From Candidatus Omnitrophota bacterium (GTDB lineage: Bacteria > Omnitrophota > Gorgyraeia > Aquiviventales > Aquiviventaceae): a DNA stretch of 64,000 bases. A program made the translations under genes and the position numbers. The stretch is from the NCBI GenBank assembly GCA_016206725.1, contig JACQRA010000088.1:3459-67458 (forward strand). The letters are read 5' to 3'. Below are positions 33,458-42,704 of this stretch, piece after piece. The notes under the pieces were generated by a model. The model saw nothing but the letters and a program-made list of their open reading frames with translations. It was not told where the DNA came from and did no database searches. Position 1 is the first letter of the stretch. Each line of letters begins with the position of its first letter.

Positions 33458-34602
33458 CGGTTCCCGTAGAAGGTTCGGATCATCTCCACCACATAGGCGC
33501 GCTCTTCCGACGTCAGGTGCTGATCCACCGGCACGGTGATCAACGAGGTGGACTGCCGTTCCGCCTCCGGAAAGTCGCCCCGCTTGTAGCCCAGATGCGC
33601 CAAGCCCCGCTGGAGCGGCAACGGAATCGGATAATGGATCTTGGCCTCGATGCCCTGCGCGAGCAGGTACTCAAACAGCGCATCACGGTCGCGCGCGTAG
33701 ACCTGATAGAGATGAAACACTCGGCGGATTCCTGGACGGCGCGGCGGCAGCGCCAGGTCGCCGGCCATGGCGCCGAACGCCACGTCGTACGCGGCGGCGT
33801 TGTCGATCCGGCGCTGGTTGATGTCCGGCAGATGCGTCATCAGCCAGTTGCCGACGATCGCCTGGAGGGTATCCAAACGGCTGTTGTACCCCAAGAGGGC
33901 GATTTCATTGCGGCCCTGCAGGCCGTGGTTGCGCAACAGGCGCAATCGTTCGTTGAGCGCCGCGTCGTTCGTCACGATGACCCCCCCATCGCCCCAGACG
34001 TTCAGGTTCTTGAGCGGATGGAGGCTGAACGCCCCGCAGGCGCCCATCCCGCCGGCCGGCTGGCCGTGGTAGGTGGCCCCGATCGCCTGGCAGGCGTCCT
34101 CCACGACCGCCAGGCCTCGGCACGAGGCGAGCTCACGGATGGCCTCCATGTCGGCGACGTCCCCCGTCAGGTGGACCGGAAGGATCGCTTTCGTGCGCGG
34201 CGTGATCGCCCGTTCGATTCGCGCCGGATCGAGCGTGAAATAGGGCGTGACATCCACCAGCACGGGCCGTGCGCCGGCGGCCTGGATGGCTCCGACGGTG
34301 GCCACAAACGTGCTGGCGGCGGTGATGACTTCGTCCCCCTGGCCGATGCCCAGCGCCTTGAGGCTCAGCATCAAGGCATCGGTCCCGTTGGCGACGCCAA
34401 TCGCATGTCGGACGCCGAGAAAGGAGGCGAACGCCTGCTCGAACTGCTCCACGGCAGGACCGAGCGTGTACTGGCCCGTTGTCACCAGCGCGCGGATCTG
34501 CTCCAGGATCTCGTCCGGCTGCGCGAACTGCCGCTGCAGATACGAATAACCCACCCGCATACGGGGTCGGGACGACGGTTTCACGATCGTGGCGTCAGCC
34601 AA
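33454..34602 (-). CDS. DegT/DnrJ/EryC1 family PLP aminotransferase
   Basis: 382 aa. The PLP lysine lies in HPLKNLNVWGDGG near residue 195, with VVEDACQAIGA before it, so a transaminase rather than a dehydratase is expected. It probably aminates the 4-keto sugar produced by the SDR downstream. A TTG at 34602 is taken as start because AGGAGGAG lies about ten bases upstream and it overlaps the previous stop by eight bases; an ATG at 34560 (MRVGYSY) lacks a ribosome-binding site but matches the usual family start. Confidence 0.83.
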   Translation of the reverse strand: MADATIVKPSSRPRMRVGYSYLQRQFAQPDEILEQIRALVTTGQYTLGPAVEQFEQAFASFLGVRHAIGVANGTDALMLSLKALGIGQGDEVITAASTFVATVGAIQAAGARPVLVDVTPYFTLDPARIERAITPRTKAILPVHLTGDVADMEAIRELASCRGLAVVEDACQAIGATYHGQPAGGMGACGAFSLHPLKNLNVWGDGGVIVTNDAALNERLRLLRNHGLQGRNEIALLGYNSRLDTLQAIVGNWLMTHLPDINQRRIDNAAAYDVAFGAMAGDLALPPRRPGIRRVFHLYQVYARDRDALFEYLLAQGIEAKIHYPIPLPLQRGLAHLGYKRGDFPEAERQSTSLITVPVDQHLTSEERAYVVEMIRTFYGNR

Positions 34603-35614
34603 CGAACAGCTCCTCCTGTTGCAACAGCTGCTGCATCATGTTCAGATTGTGGTAGCGCGGGTCGGTAAGAGGATTGGGGATCTTCCCGTCCCGATACGCC
34701 TCGCACAGTCCCTGCACCGCCTCCTCGATCGTCCACCGGGGCGCAAACCCCACGGCTTGCCGGATGCGGTCCGCATTGATGTGGTACGACCGCACGTCAT
34801 CCGTCGGCCGCACCTCGATGCGCGCCGCGGGATCGCCGAGCTGCCGGCGCACCAGCTCGGCCAACTCCATCACGGACCGGTTCTGGTAACCCACATTCCA
34901 AGTCTGCCCATGCACGAGATCTCCCGGCGCTTCCAGCATCGCGCGATACGCGGCGACCATGTCGTGGATATGGAGATTTGGCCGCAGCTGCGTGCCGCCG
35001 AAGACGGTGATGACGCGGTTGACCAGCGCGTGGATCGTCAGCAGGTTCACCGTCAGATCCAGGCGCAGCCGTGGCGCCCAGCCGCAGACGGTGGCCGGCC
35101 GAAGAATCACCCATTCACACGACCCCAGACCTTCGTCCCGAAGCTGTTGTTCGCACAGCCACTTGTACCGCGAATAGTCGGTGAGCGGCTCACAGGCGTC
35201 CTCTTCCCGCACGTCCGGCTGGTCCTTCACCCCGTAGACGCTCGAACTCGACGCGTAGATGAATCGTTTCACGCTGTTGGCTCGGACCGCCCGCAGCACT
35301 CCGGCAAACGCATCGTAGTTGATGGACTTGCCCAGTCGCGGATCCAATTCAAAGCTTGGGTCGTTCGAGATGCAGGCCAAGTGAACCACCGCCTCCATCC
35401 CTTGGAGGGCGGCGGTCAGCGCGCGCTCATCCCGGATGTCGAGCCGCACGGGATGGAGGCACGGGTGGCCGCGGAGACCGTCGAAGACGTGGTCCCCGTA
35501 GAAAAAACAATCGAGCACCGTCACGTCGTAGCCCGCCTCCACCAGCGCCGGCACGAGGGCGCTGCCGACATAGCCCGCCCCACCCGTCACGGCCACACGG
35601 CTGAATGGCGTCAT
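34595..35614 (-). CDS. NAD-dependent epimerase/dehydratase (extended SDR)
   Basis: 339 aa. TGGAGYVGSAL starts the protein, ASSSSVYG and YSRYK give the active site, and APRLRLDLTVN is the motif shared with 18657, 24141 and 53545. ATG 35614 overlaps the stop of the HldE-like gene (ATGA). Neighbouring heptose genes suggest a role on ADP- or GDP-heptose, but no reaction can be assigned from motifs. Confidence 0.77.
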   Translation of the reverse strand: MTPFSRVAVTGGAGYVGSALVPALVEAGYDVTVLDCFFYGDHVFDGLRGHPCLHPVRLDIRDERALTAALQGMEAVVHLACISNDPSFELDPRLGKSINYDAFAGVLRAVRANSVKRFIYASSSSVYGVKDQPDVREEDACEPLTDYSRYKWLCEQQLRDEGLGSCEWVILRPATVCGWAPRLRLDLTVNLLTIHALVNRVITVFGGTQLRPNLHIHDMVAAYRAMLEAPGDLVHGQTWNVGYQNRSVMELAELVRRQLGDPAARIEVRPTDDVRSYHINADRIRQAVGFAPRWTIEEAVQGLCEAYRDGKIPNPLTDPRYHNLNMMQQLLQQEELFVG

Positions 35615-37140
35615 CGCAGTAGGCTCGTCACGAACTTCTGCAGCAGGATCGGATCCACCGGGTCGCGGTTGCAGACGATCTCCACCGCCAGGGCGCCGAC
35701 GCAATTGCCGATAAACCCGACCAACTCCACCGGAAGTCGCCGGTAGACGCAGGGCGAGGCGATGGCAAAGAGCGCATCGCCCGCGCCGGTGCGATCGACC
35801 ACTTTCGTCGCCAACGCCGGGGTCTCCACGGCCTGAGCTCCGTCCGAGAGGATCAGCGACCCGCCCGGCCCGCGGCTGACCAGCATGGCGCCGGTGCGAA
35901 GGCGGGCTTTCACCTGCTCGGCCATCATCGGCAAGGCCCCGTACTGGCTGCCGGCCGCCAACTTCAGCTCCGGTTCGTCAATGCAGACGAAATCGGCGCG
36001 GGCATACTTGGTCACGGGGTTGAAACCGAGATTCGCGCTGTTGCTCTGGCTGTTGAGGGCCAGGAACGCCCCGCAGGTGGAGAGGAACTGCCGGAGAGGT
36101 TCCGTCATCAGGCCGTGCCCGAAATCGCTGACGGCCACCATGTCATGCGCCGGCTGCAGGCGCTGCAATCGCTCGTGCAGCGTCCGCTCCACCGGCTCAG
36201 GAATCGGGGCATCGTCGAGGTACTCCACCTCAAACATCTTGGTGAGGAAGTTCGGCTCCAGGTAACGGCGCTTTCGAATCGTGGGACGTTCCTCCGTGAT
36301 GACCACTTCCAACCGGACGTTCGATTTCAGTTTGGATCGAATGAACGCCTGTTGTGCGGCCTCGGCGCCGAGGGCCGTCAGGAGCGTCACCTCGCGGCAG
36401 AACCCCGCGAGGTGATTCGCCACGGCCAGCGAGCCGCCGGCGAAATGCTCTTCGGAGACGAATCGCGTCGAGACAATCGTTTCTTTTGGCGACTTCCCCA
36501 TCGGGAAACAGTAACAGTACTGATCCAGAATCGCCTCGCCAACGACCAGCACCCGCAAGTCCTCCAGGCGCTTGAGCGCGTCGATGACCTGCTCGGCGCG
36601 GTAGCGCTGACGGAAGGCCTGGAGGTACTGTTGGGTGTGGTCGGGATAGGCGCTGAAGAAGCGGTTGAGGATGTGGCTCGAGCTGAATGCCTCCTCGTTC
36701 GTGAAGACCAGCCGACCGCCCACCGCCTTGACCGCCGCTTCTTCATCCACGATCCGGCCCGTGACATCTGAGGCGGCCTGCGCGTAGTCCTGGCCTTTCA
36801 CATACACGTGGGGCTTGAGCCGCTGGATCGTTTCCACGGCGGTCGGCCACTCGTTGAGCGCCGCGTAATCCACGGTTTCCAAGGCCGCGATCGACTCCAG
36901 CCGGAGGCGTTGGTTGAACACCGGCCGGCCGGGGCCTTTACGGACGAATCGGTCCGGCGTCACGGTGACTACCAGGAGATCGCCTTGTTTGCGCGCTTCC
37001 TTGAAATGGAGGATGTGCCCGGGATGCAGGAGGTCAAAGACACCGTGGCAGTGGACGACCCGACGGCCGTCAGCGCGGGCCGCCTCGAGAATCCTCTGCA
37101 ACTCGCCCAGTGCTTTGATCTTCTGGTCGTTGTCCATCAT
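35611..37140 (-). CDS. HldE-like protein with reversed domains: nucleotidyltransferase then PfkB kinase
   Basis: 509 aa. Residues about 15-165 are a cytidylyltransferase-fold domain with VFDLLHPGHILH (HxGH) and KGQDY. Residues about 195-505 are a PfkB/ribokinase domain with FAGGSLAVANHL and the catalytic DRTGAGD near 450. Canonical HldE places the kinase first. HldE makes ADP-L-glycero-D-manno-heptose by phosphorylating C1 and adding AMP. This permuted relative may do the same or act on another sugar. It overlaps both neighbours by four bases (ATGA). Confidence 0.82.
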   Translation of the reverse strand: MMDNDQKIKALGELQRILEAARADGRRVVHCHGVFDLLHPGHILHFKEARKQGDLLVVTVTPDRFVRKGPGRPVFNQRLRLESIAALETVDYAALNEWPTAVETIQRLKPHVYVKGQDYAQAASDVTGRIVDEEAAVKAVGGRLVFTNEEAFSSSHILNRFFSAYPDHTQQYLQAFRQRYRAEQVIDALKRLEDLRVLVVGEAILDQYCYCFPMGKSPKETIVSTRFVSEEHFAGGSLAVANHLAGFCREVTLLTALGAEAAQQAFIRSKLKSNVRLEVVITEERPTIRKRRYLEPNFLTKMFEVEYLDDAPIPEPVERTLHERLQRLQPAHDMVAVSDFGHGLMTEPLRQFLSTCGAFLALNSQSNSANLGFNPVTKYARADFVCIDEPELKLAAGSQYGALPMMAEQVKARLRTGAMLVSRGPGGSLILSDGAQAVETPALATKVVDRTGAGDALFAIASPCVYRRLPVELVGFIGNCVGALAVEIVCNRDPVDPILLQKFVTSLLR

Positions 37141-38141
37141 GAGATCATGGCCGCGGGTGAGAGATGCTCAAACCACGTCCGCGTCGCCTGCTCAATCGTT
37201 TCCGGCGTCCAGACGGGCGCGTCGCGCCAATCCTCTAGATGCTCTAACAGACATCGCACACCGGTCTCAAAATTGACGCGAGGCTCCCAGCCCAACGTTC
37301 GGCGGATCTTTGTGGTGTCAGCGAACGTGCAGTCCGGCTCTGCCGGCCGTTTGGGAATGTGGACGATCGGACCGCCGAGCAACTCCACGAGCCGGTTGAC
37401 CGTCGAGGTGGAGCCGGAGCCGACGTTGAACACCTCGCCGGTGACCTCGGACGTCGCGGCCCGCAGGAAGGCTTCGACGACATCCGTCACGTAGGTAAAA
37501 TCCCGCGTCTGCGAGCCGTCCCCTACGACGGTGAACGGCTGGCCCGCCAGCTTCTGCGCCAGAAACACGCCGAAGACGGCGCCGTAGGCGCCGGAGGTCC
37601 GGGCCCGTGGGCCGTACACATTAAAGAGGCGCAACGACACCACCGGCAACCGATATACCTGCGCCCAGTGGAGGACGAGCTGTTCGCCCAACCATTTCGT
37701 CAACGCGTACGGATATTGCGGCCGGATCGGCGCGTCTTCAGGCGTGGGGTGCACGTCTGGAATCCCATAGCAGGATGAGGAAGCGGCGTAGAGCAACCGC
37801 TTGACGCCGACGGCACGGGCGGCCTCCAACATGGAGAGCGTCCCTTCCACGTTCGCCCGGTAGTACGCCCACGGCCGCTCAATCGAAGGGACGATATCCG
37901 CCAGGGCGGCCAGATGAAACACCCACTCGGTTCCCGCCATCAGCCGACGAACTTCCGGCTGGTTGGTCACGTCCACCTGATGGATCACCAGGCGCGTCTG
38001 GTCTGTGACGGACGCCAGATTGCTGAGGCGGCCGGTGGACAGGTTATCCAGCGCCACAACCTGATGGCCATCGGCGAGTAGCCGCTCGACCAGATGACTC
38101 CCGATAAACCCTGCCCCTCCCGTCACCAGCGTGCGCATCAT
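37137..38141 (-). CDS. UDP-hexose 4-epimerase-like extended SDR
   Basis: 334 aa. [20 protein letters not shown] and YALTK are typical of the GalE/WbpP group, and FTYVTDVVEA and FNVGSG follow in the C-terminal part. It probably epimerises UDP-GlcNAc or UDP-glucose at C4. TGATG joins it to the GHMP kinase upstream and ATGA to the HldE-like gene downstream. Substrate preference cannot be read by eye. Confidence 0.78.
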   Translation of the reverse strand: MMRTLVTGGAGFIGSHLVERLLADGHQVVALDNLSTGRLSNLASVTDQTRLVIHQVDVTNQPEVRRLMAGTEWVFHLAALADIVPSIERPWAYYRANVEGTLSMLEAARAVGVKRLLYAASSSCYGIPDVHPTPEDAPIRPQYPYALTKWLGEQLVLHWAQVYRLPVVSLRLFNVYGPRARTSGAYGAVFGVFLAQKLAGQPFTVVGDGSQTRDFTYVTDVVEAFLRAATSEVTGEVFNVGSGSTSTVNRLVELLGGPIVHIPKRPAEPDCTFADTTKIRRTLGWEPRVNFETGVRCLLEHLEDWRDAPVWTPETIEQATRTWFEHLSPAAMIS

Positions 38142-39187
38142 CAGACTGTTCCGGCCAGCGCGCGCGGCCGAGCCGCGGCGGCGCGAGCCGGAAGCGTTTC
38201 CTCGGACGATTCACAAAAGATGATCCGACTGCCGCCGGTCTCGAACCGGAACGGCACGTGCAACACGCCCCGCAGCGCGGCTTGCACGCGATCCTGCTCC
38301 TCGGGCCGCACGAATAATAAGAGGAAGCCCCCACCGCCGGCGCCGAGGAGCTTGCCGCCGATGGCACCGGCGGCTCGCGCCGTCTCGTAGAGGGTGTCGA
38401 TCTGCGGCGTGGAAATCCGGCTAGTCAGACTGCGTTTCACCTGCCAGCCCTCATGGAGCAACCGCCCGAACGCTGTGAGATCGATCTCTTCCTGTAGAAT
38501 CCGAATGGCTTCATCCACCATCTGTTGCATCGCGCGCAGCTCCGCGGTCTTCTTCGGCGTCGCCTGGATCTGGTCGCGGGCGATGTCCGAGGCCGTGCGC
38601 GAAAACCCCGTAAAGAAGAGCATCAGGTGTTCCTGGAGGCGCGTACGCCGCGTCTCATCGATCATGACCGGTGAGACCTGAAAACGGTGGTCGGTCGGAA
38701 AGTCAATCCGATTGAATCCCCCAAAGGCGGCGACGATCTGATCTTGTGACCCCACAGACTCTTTGAGCACCTCTTGCTCGATGTGGATCGCCTCGCGCGC
38801 GAGCTGCATCTTGGTGGGCATCCGACCCTTGAGGCCATGAAGGGCGTGCAAGAAACCAACCGTAAAAGCGGAACTCGACCCTAGGCCCGTCCTGGCGGGC
38901 AAGTCTCCGTCGTGGTGGATTTCCAGTCCTTCCGTGATGTGGAGAGCACGCAGCACCCCCCGGACCGCGGAGTGCTCGATCTGATCGTTCGATGCCACCG
39001 ACTCGACCTTCGAGTAGACGATCCGGCTTTTGTGTTCGAAGAACGGCGGCAGATACCGGCAGGTGAGGTAGCAGTATTTATCAATGGTCGTCGCCAACAC
39101 CGCGCCTCCGTGCTCCTGGAACCACACCGGATAGTCGGTGCCGCCTCCAAAAAATGAGATCCGGTACGGCGTGCGGCTGATGATCAT
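38141..39187 (-). CDS. GHMP kinase, HddA-like (second copy)
   Basis: 348 aa. FFGGGTDYPVWF, TGLGSSSAFTVGF and GAGGGGFLLLF are the three GHMP signatures. It is a diverged paralogue of the kinase at 21462. Located with an HldE-like permuted protein and an epimerase, it could supply heptose-1,7-bisphosphate for another nucleotide-heptose. A C-terminal extension of about 20 residues rich in Ala/Arg is unlike its paralogue. ATGA overlap with the radical SAM gene upstream. Confidence 0.8.
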   Translation of the reverse strand: MIISRTPYRISFFGGGTDYPVWFQEHGGAVLATTIDKYCYLTCRYLPPFFEHKSRIVYSKVESVASNDQIEHSAVRGVLRALHITEGLEIHHDGDLPARTGLGSSSAFTVGFLHALHGLKGRMPTKMQLAREAIHIEQEVLKESVGSQDQIVAAFGGFNRIDFPTDHRFQVSPVMIDETRRTRLQEHLMLFFTGFSRTASDIARDQIQATPKKTAELRAMQQMVDEAIRILQEEIDLTAFGRLLHEGWQVKRSLTSRISTPQIDTLYETARAAGAIGGKLLGAGGGGFLLLFVRPEEQDRVQAALRGVLHVPFRFETGGSRIIFCESSEETLPARAAAARPRALAGTV

Positions 39188-40701
39188 GCTGCGACGGGCG
39201 CGTGCTGCCTTGTCAGCTTATGCGACGCCATCTGTCGGATGTGCGCCACGGTTTCTTCGCCGAACTTCTGGCGGATCATCTCCAGGTACCTGGACGAGGT
39301 GAAGTACGTCTCGAAGGCGTGATCGCGAAACCGCAACACCTCCGCCCCTGAGAGGTAGTTCGTCGGCAGCGGCAGGGTGTCCACCGCATGCTGGGAGTAG
39401 CCGGACCACCGCTGCGGCAGCGGCCAGCCATTCTGAATGGCCAGTTCATACAGCGCGCTTCCAGGGTAAGACATACAGGAATAGAAATTGGCGAACTCAC
39501 AGTTGAGCTCGAGTGCCAGATCGAGTGTTTCCTGCATCGTGGCGAGGTCGTCTTCGGGCAAGCCGAACATGTAGTTGCCGATCACGTAGATGCCGGCCTC
39601 CCGCACCCGAGTGATGGTCTTGGCGATGTCCTCTTGATCGAAGCCTTTCTGCACGTGATCCCGTACCCGCGCGTTGGCCGCCTCGATCCCGAACGCCAGC
39701 CAGTGGAAACCGGCACGTTTGAGCACCTCCACCATCTCTTCCCGCACCGTATCGACTCGCGCGTAGGCCCAGATGTTCAGATCGTAGCCGCGCGCGATGA
39801 TGGCTTCGCAGATTCCGAGGACATGCTTGGGGTGAAGCACAAACATCTCATCCGCGATCTTGACGTGCCGTACCCCGTACTGATTGACCAGGGTGTCAAG
39901 CTGTGCCATCACGGATTCGATACTCCAGAATCTGTAGCTGTTCGTCGTGGCTTTCAGTCCAAGCTCCTTTTCCCCACTCTTGAACGGAATTTGGATACAG
40001 CAGAACTGACAATGGAACGGACACCCAAGGGTTGTATATAAACTCGCATACGGCTGACGCGACGGCTCGCCGAGGGCATGCCAGTTATGCGCGCGGTATT
40101 TTTCCATCGGCAACAGATCCCACGCAACGCCAGGCATCTCGCCGGCGAGGTCTTTGAGCAGGGGTGCTGCGGGATTGTGCCGGATGGCGCCGTCTTCGCG
40201 ATACCACAGGTCCCGAACCTTCTGCAGCTCGGGATGCGGGGTCTTCAACGCCTCGATCAATTCCCACATCGTGTAGAGCCCCTCGCCGCTGCAGACGAAA
40301 TCCCCTGCCTCCTCGCGCAGGGTGCGCTCAGGCAGCGCGGCGACATGACCGCCAACTAAGAGCACGGCCTGCTCGGGATGACGCCGCTTGATTGCGGTGC
40401 AGATCGCCCCGGCCGCGGTCATGTTCTGGGTCGAGGCAGAGGGCTGGTGGCCGTAGACGACCACGGCGATCAGGCGCGGTTTCATCGCGATGGCTCGCGC
40501 TGCCGCCGCGTCGGGTGTGAGTTCTTCAGCTTCGGCATCGAGAACGGCCACGGAGCAGCCTTTCCGACGGAGAAACGTCGCCATCAATCCCGCCCACACC
40601 GGCGGCTCAATCGCGGTCAACGTCGTGCCAAGCCCCTGATAGACCTGGGCGCGACTCCCCGGATTGATCAGCACCACGTCGAGGTCCGGCGCTGCCCTCA
40701 T
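39184..40701 (-). CDS. B12-binding radical SAM enzyme
   Basis: 505 aa. Residues about 7-135 form a cobalamin-binding-like domain, and the radical SAM cluster motif CPFHCQFC lies near residue 220. A SAM-barrel follows with FGIEAANARVRDHV and NYMFGLPEDD. This class does methylations of unactivated carbons or rearrangements. In a sugar cluster it may C-methylate a sugar or phosphonate-like group, but no reaction is assignable. ATG 40701 overlaps the UbiA gene (ATGA); a longer start lies inside that gene. A second enzyme of this class is at 49333. Confidence 0.82.
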   Translation of the reverse strand: MRAAPDLDVVLINPGSRAQVYQGLGTTLTAIEPPVWAGLMATFLRRKGCSVAVLDAEAEELTPDAAAARAIAMKPRLIAVVVYGHQPSASTQNMTAAGAICTAIKRRHPEQAVLLVGGHVAALPERTLREEAGDFVCSGEGLYTMWELIEALKTPHPELQKVRDLWYREDGAIRHNPAAPLLKDLAGEMPGVAWDLLPMEKYRAHNWHALGEPSRQPYASLYTTLGCPFHCQFCCIQIPFKSGEKELGLKATTNSYRFWSIESVMAQLDTLVNQYGVRHVKIADEMFVLHPKHVLGICEAIIARGYDLNIWAYARVDTVREEMVEVLKRAGFHWLAFGIEAANARVRDHVQKGFDQEDIAKTITRVREAGIYVIGNYMFGLPEDDLATMQETLDLALELNCEFANFYSCMSYPGSALYELAIQNGWPLPQRWSGYSQHAVDTLPLPTNYLSGAEVLRFRDHAFETYFTSSRYLEMIRQKFGEETVAHIRQMASHKLTRQHAPVAA

Positions 40702-41654
40702 CTCATGCGTTCTCCGTAGAGAATCACGCCGGCGGTCGCCACCCACAACAGCAGATTCACCATCATCGGGCGGTCCGTCAGAATGCTCTGGGTCGGGTCT
40801 CCCCCTTCTTCCTTGTGATAGACCAAATAGAGGTAACGGAAGAACCCATACAAGACAAACGGGACGGTCAGCAGCAGCCCTGGCGAACCAAATCGCCCGA
40901 CGATCTCCTCGCTCACGGTGTAGAGCGTGTAGCTGACCAGTGCGGAAGCCGTGATAATGCCGACCATCGCATCGAGAAACGGCAGAGGGTAATCCGTCAG
41001 GACTTGCCGGTGATTCGGCGCGCCGTCCTCGAGGAGCACGAGCTCATGGCGACGTTTGCAGAGGGCGATGAACAACGCCAACAACGTCGTGCAAATCAGC
41101 ACCCACGCGCTCATCGTCACTTGGAGCACGACGGCCCCGGCAAGCACCCGCAAGAGATAGCCGGCTGCGACCACGAAAACATCCAGGATGACGGCATGCT
41201 TGAGCCTCCAGGCATAGAGCAGGTTCAGTCCCCAATAGGTTGAGAGGACAAGGGCTAAGGACACGCTCAAGGCGGCCCCACCCAACAGACTCAGCAGCAA
41301 CAACCCCACAACCGCGGCTCGGGCGATCCCCACACGCAGCAGCCCCGCGGCCAGCGGGCGGCGGCGCTTTTCCGGATGGAGGCGGTCCTGTGCGCAATCG
41401 GTGAGATCATTCAAGAGGTAGATCGAACTGCTGGCGAGGCAGAAACATCCACAGGCCGCGAGGCTGCGCAGGAGTGCGTCCAGGGAAAAGACGTGCGGCG
41501 AAAAGAAGAGCGGAGCCAACACGAAGAAATTTTTCACCCACTGCGTGGGTCGCAGCTCAACCCAGAGGGCCCGCAGCGGACCTGGTGGGGGAGGCCGGTT
41601 CGGCTCGGCCTGGCTCACAGGCGTTTCCAAGACCAGCGAATCAGGAGACATCAT
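40698..41654 (-). CDS. UbiA-type prenyltransferase, decaprenyl-phosphate phosphoribosyltransferase-like
   Basis: 318 aa, about eight membrane spans. RPTQWVKNFFVLAPLFF near residue 36 and the first Asp-rich loop NDLTDCAQDRLHPEKRRRP match the mycobacterial Rv3806c group, which attaches phosphoribose to decaprenyl phosphate. The second acidic loop contains KEEGGDPTQ. It would make a polyprenyl-phosphate-pentose donor used outside the membrane by GT-C enzymes such as the proteins at 13020 or 50791. DprE1/DprE2 partners are not seen here. Three bases separate it from the E1 beta gene. Confidence 0.83.
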   Translation of the reverse strand: MMSPDSLVLETPVSQAEPNRPPPPGPLRALWVELRPTQWVKNFFVLAPLFFSPHVFSLDALLRSLAACGCFCLASSSIYLLNDLTDCAQDRLHPEKRRRPLAAGLLRVGIARAAVVGLLLLSLLGGAALSVSLALVLSTYWGLNLLYAWRLKHAVILDVFVVAAGYLLRVLAGAVVLQVTMSAWVLICTTLLALFIALCKRRHELVLLEDGAPNHRQVLTDYPLPFLDAMVGIITASALVSYTLYTVSEEIVGRFGSPGLLLTVPFVLYGFFRYLYLVYHKEEGGDPTQSILTDRPMMVNLLLWVATAGVILYGERMR

Positions 41655-41657
41655 CGG

Positions 41658-42704
41658 TTAAAAGGGTCCTTTGAACCGCTGCTCATGGCTGTAGAACGAT
41701 TCGCCGCTCAGATCGGCCGGCTCAAGCTTCAGCATGTGCTCCGCGGTGCGGAGGATGCTGACCGCGTTGGGATAAAACAGGTTCTCCAGCGGCCGCGTGG
41801 TGGGACAGGGGACCTGCGCAAATCCGAGCCGTTCAACCGCCCGCTCCAAGATCTCGAAGCAGCGATGGCTGATGAGCGCCGCCGCCTCCGCCGCAAACCC
41901 GCAGAAGGTCCAGTCGTAGTCGGCGACGATGCACCGGCGCGTCCGCTTCACCGAATCGACCAGCGTCGCCTCATCCAACGGCACCACGCTACGCACATCC
42001 ACGACCTCCAGCTCGACACCCCGCTTGGCCATGACCTCGGCGGCCTTCATCGCCTCGACCGTCATCCACGACGTCGCGATCACCGTCAGGTCCTTGCCGA
42101 ATCGCCGCACCGTCGCCTCGCCCAACGGCAGACGGCGGCTGCGATCCACCTCGCCCTCCACGTCATACAGCCATCGATGCTCCAGGAAGATGACGGGATT
42201 GTCATCGCGAATCGCGGCGCGCAAGAGACTGTAGGCATCCTGGGGCGTGGTGGGCAGAACCACTTTCAAACCTGGAAAATGGCTAAAGAGACCGTGGAGC
42301 GACTTGCTGTGTTGGGCCGACTGCCCCCAACCCCGCCCAATGACCGCCCGGATCACCAGCGGCAGGCGAAGCTGCCCACCGCTCATGTAGCGGAGACTCG
42401 AAAGCATGTTGCCGATCTGGTTCATCGCCAGCAGCATAAAATCCGCCCGGATATGCACATGCACCGGCCGAAGACCGGAGACCGCAGCCCCGATCGCCAC
42501 ACCGGTCATGCTCTCTTCAGAGAGTGGGGTGATAAAGCACCGCCGGTCTCCAAACCGCTCTACCAGTCCTGCGGTGGAGCCGAAGATGCGCTTGTGGTCC
42601 GAGACGTCCAGGCCGAACACGAACACCGAGGGATCCGCGTCCATCTCATCGGCTAACGCGGCCGCGAGGGCATCCCGAAAGGTGGTGCGAGTCGCTAGGC
42701 CCAT
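41658..42704 (-). CDS. TPP-dependent E1 component, beta subunit
   Basis: 348 aa, the transketolase-pyrimidine plus C-terminal domains of 2-oxoacid dehydrogenase E1 beta. EESMTGVAIGAAVSGLRPV near residue 60 and QSAQHSKSLHG near 130 match the family. It forms the active site with the alpha subunit encoded just upstream (10-base overlap). No E2 or E3 gene is present, so oxidative acyl transfer to lipoate is unlikely; carboligation of a two-carbon unit onto a sugar is the attractive alternative. Confidence 0.85.
   Translation of the reverse strand: MGLATRTTFRDALAAALADEMDADPSVFVFGLDVSDHKRIFGSTAGLVERFGDRRCFITPLSEESMTGVAIGAAVSGLRPVHVHIRADFMLLAMNQIGNMLSSLRYMSGGQLRLPLVIRAVIGRGWGQSAQHSKSLHGLFSHFPGLKVVLPTTPQDAYSLLRAAIRDDNPVIFLEHRWLYDVEGEVDRSRRLPLGEATVRRFGKDLTVIATSWMTVEAMKAAEVMAKRGVELEVVDVRSVVPLDEATLVDSVKRTRRCIVADYDWTFCGFAAEAAALISHRCFEILERAVERLGFAQVPCPTTRPLENLFYPNAVSILRTAEHMLKLEPADLSGESFYSHEQRFKGPF

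Noticed and set aside
41376..42656. 426-codon + strand frame opposite the E1 beta gene
   Set aside because: Arg/His/Gln-rich, no motif, antisense to a clear TPP enzyme subunit.
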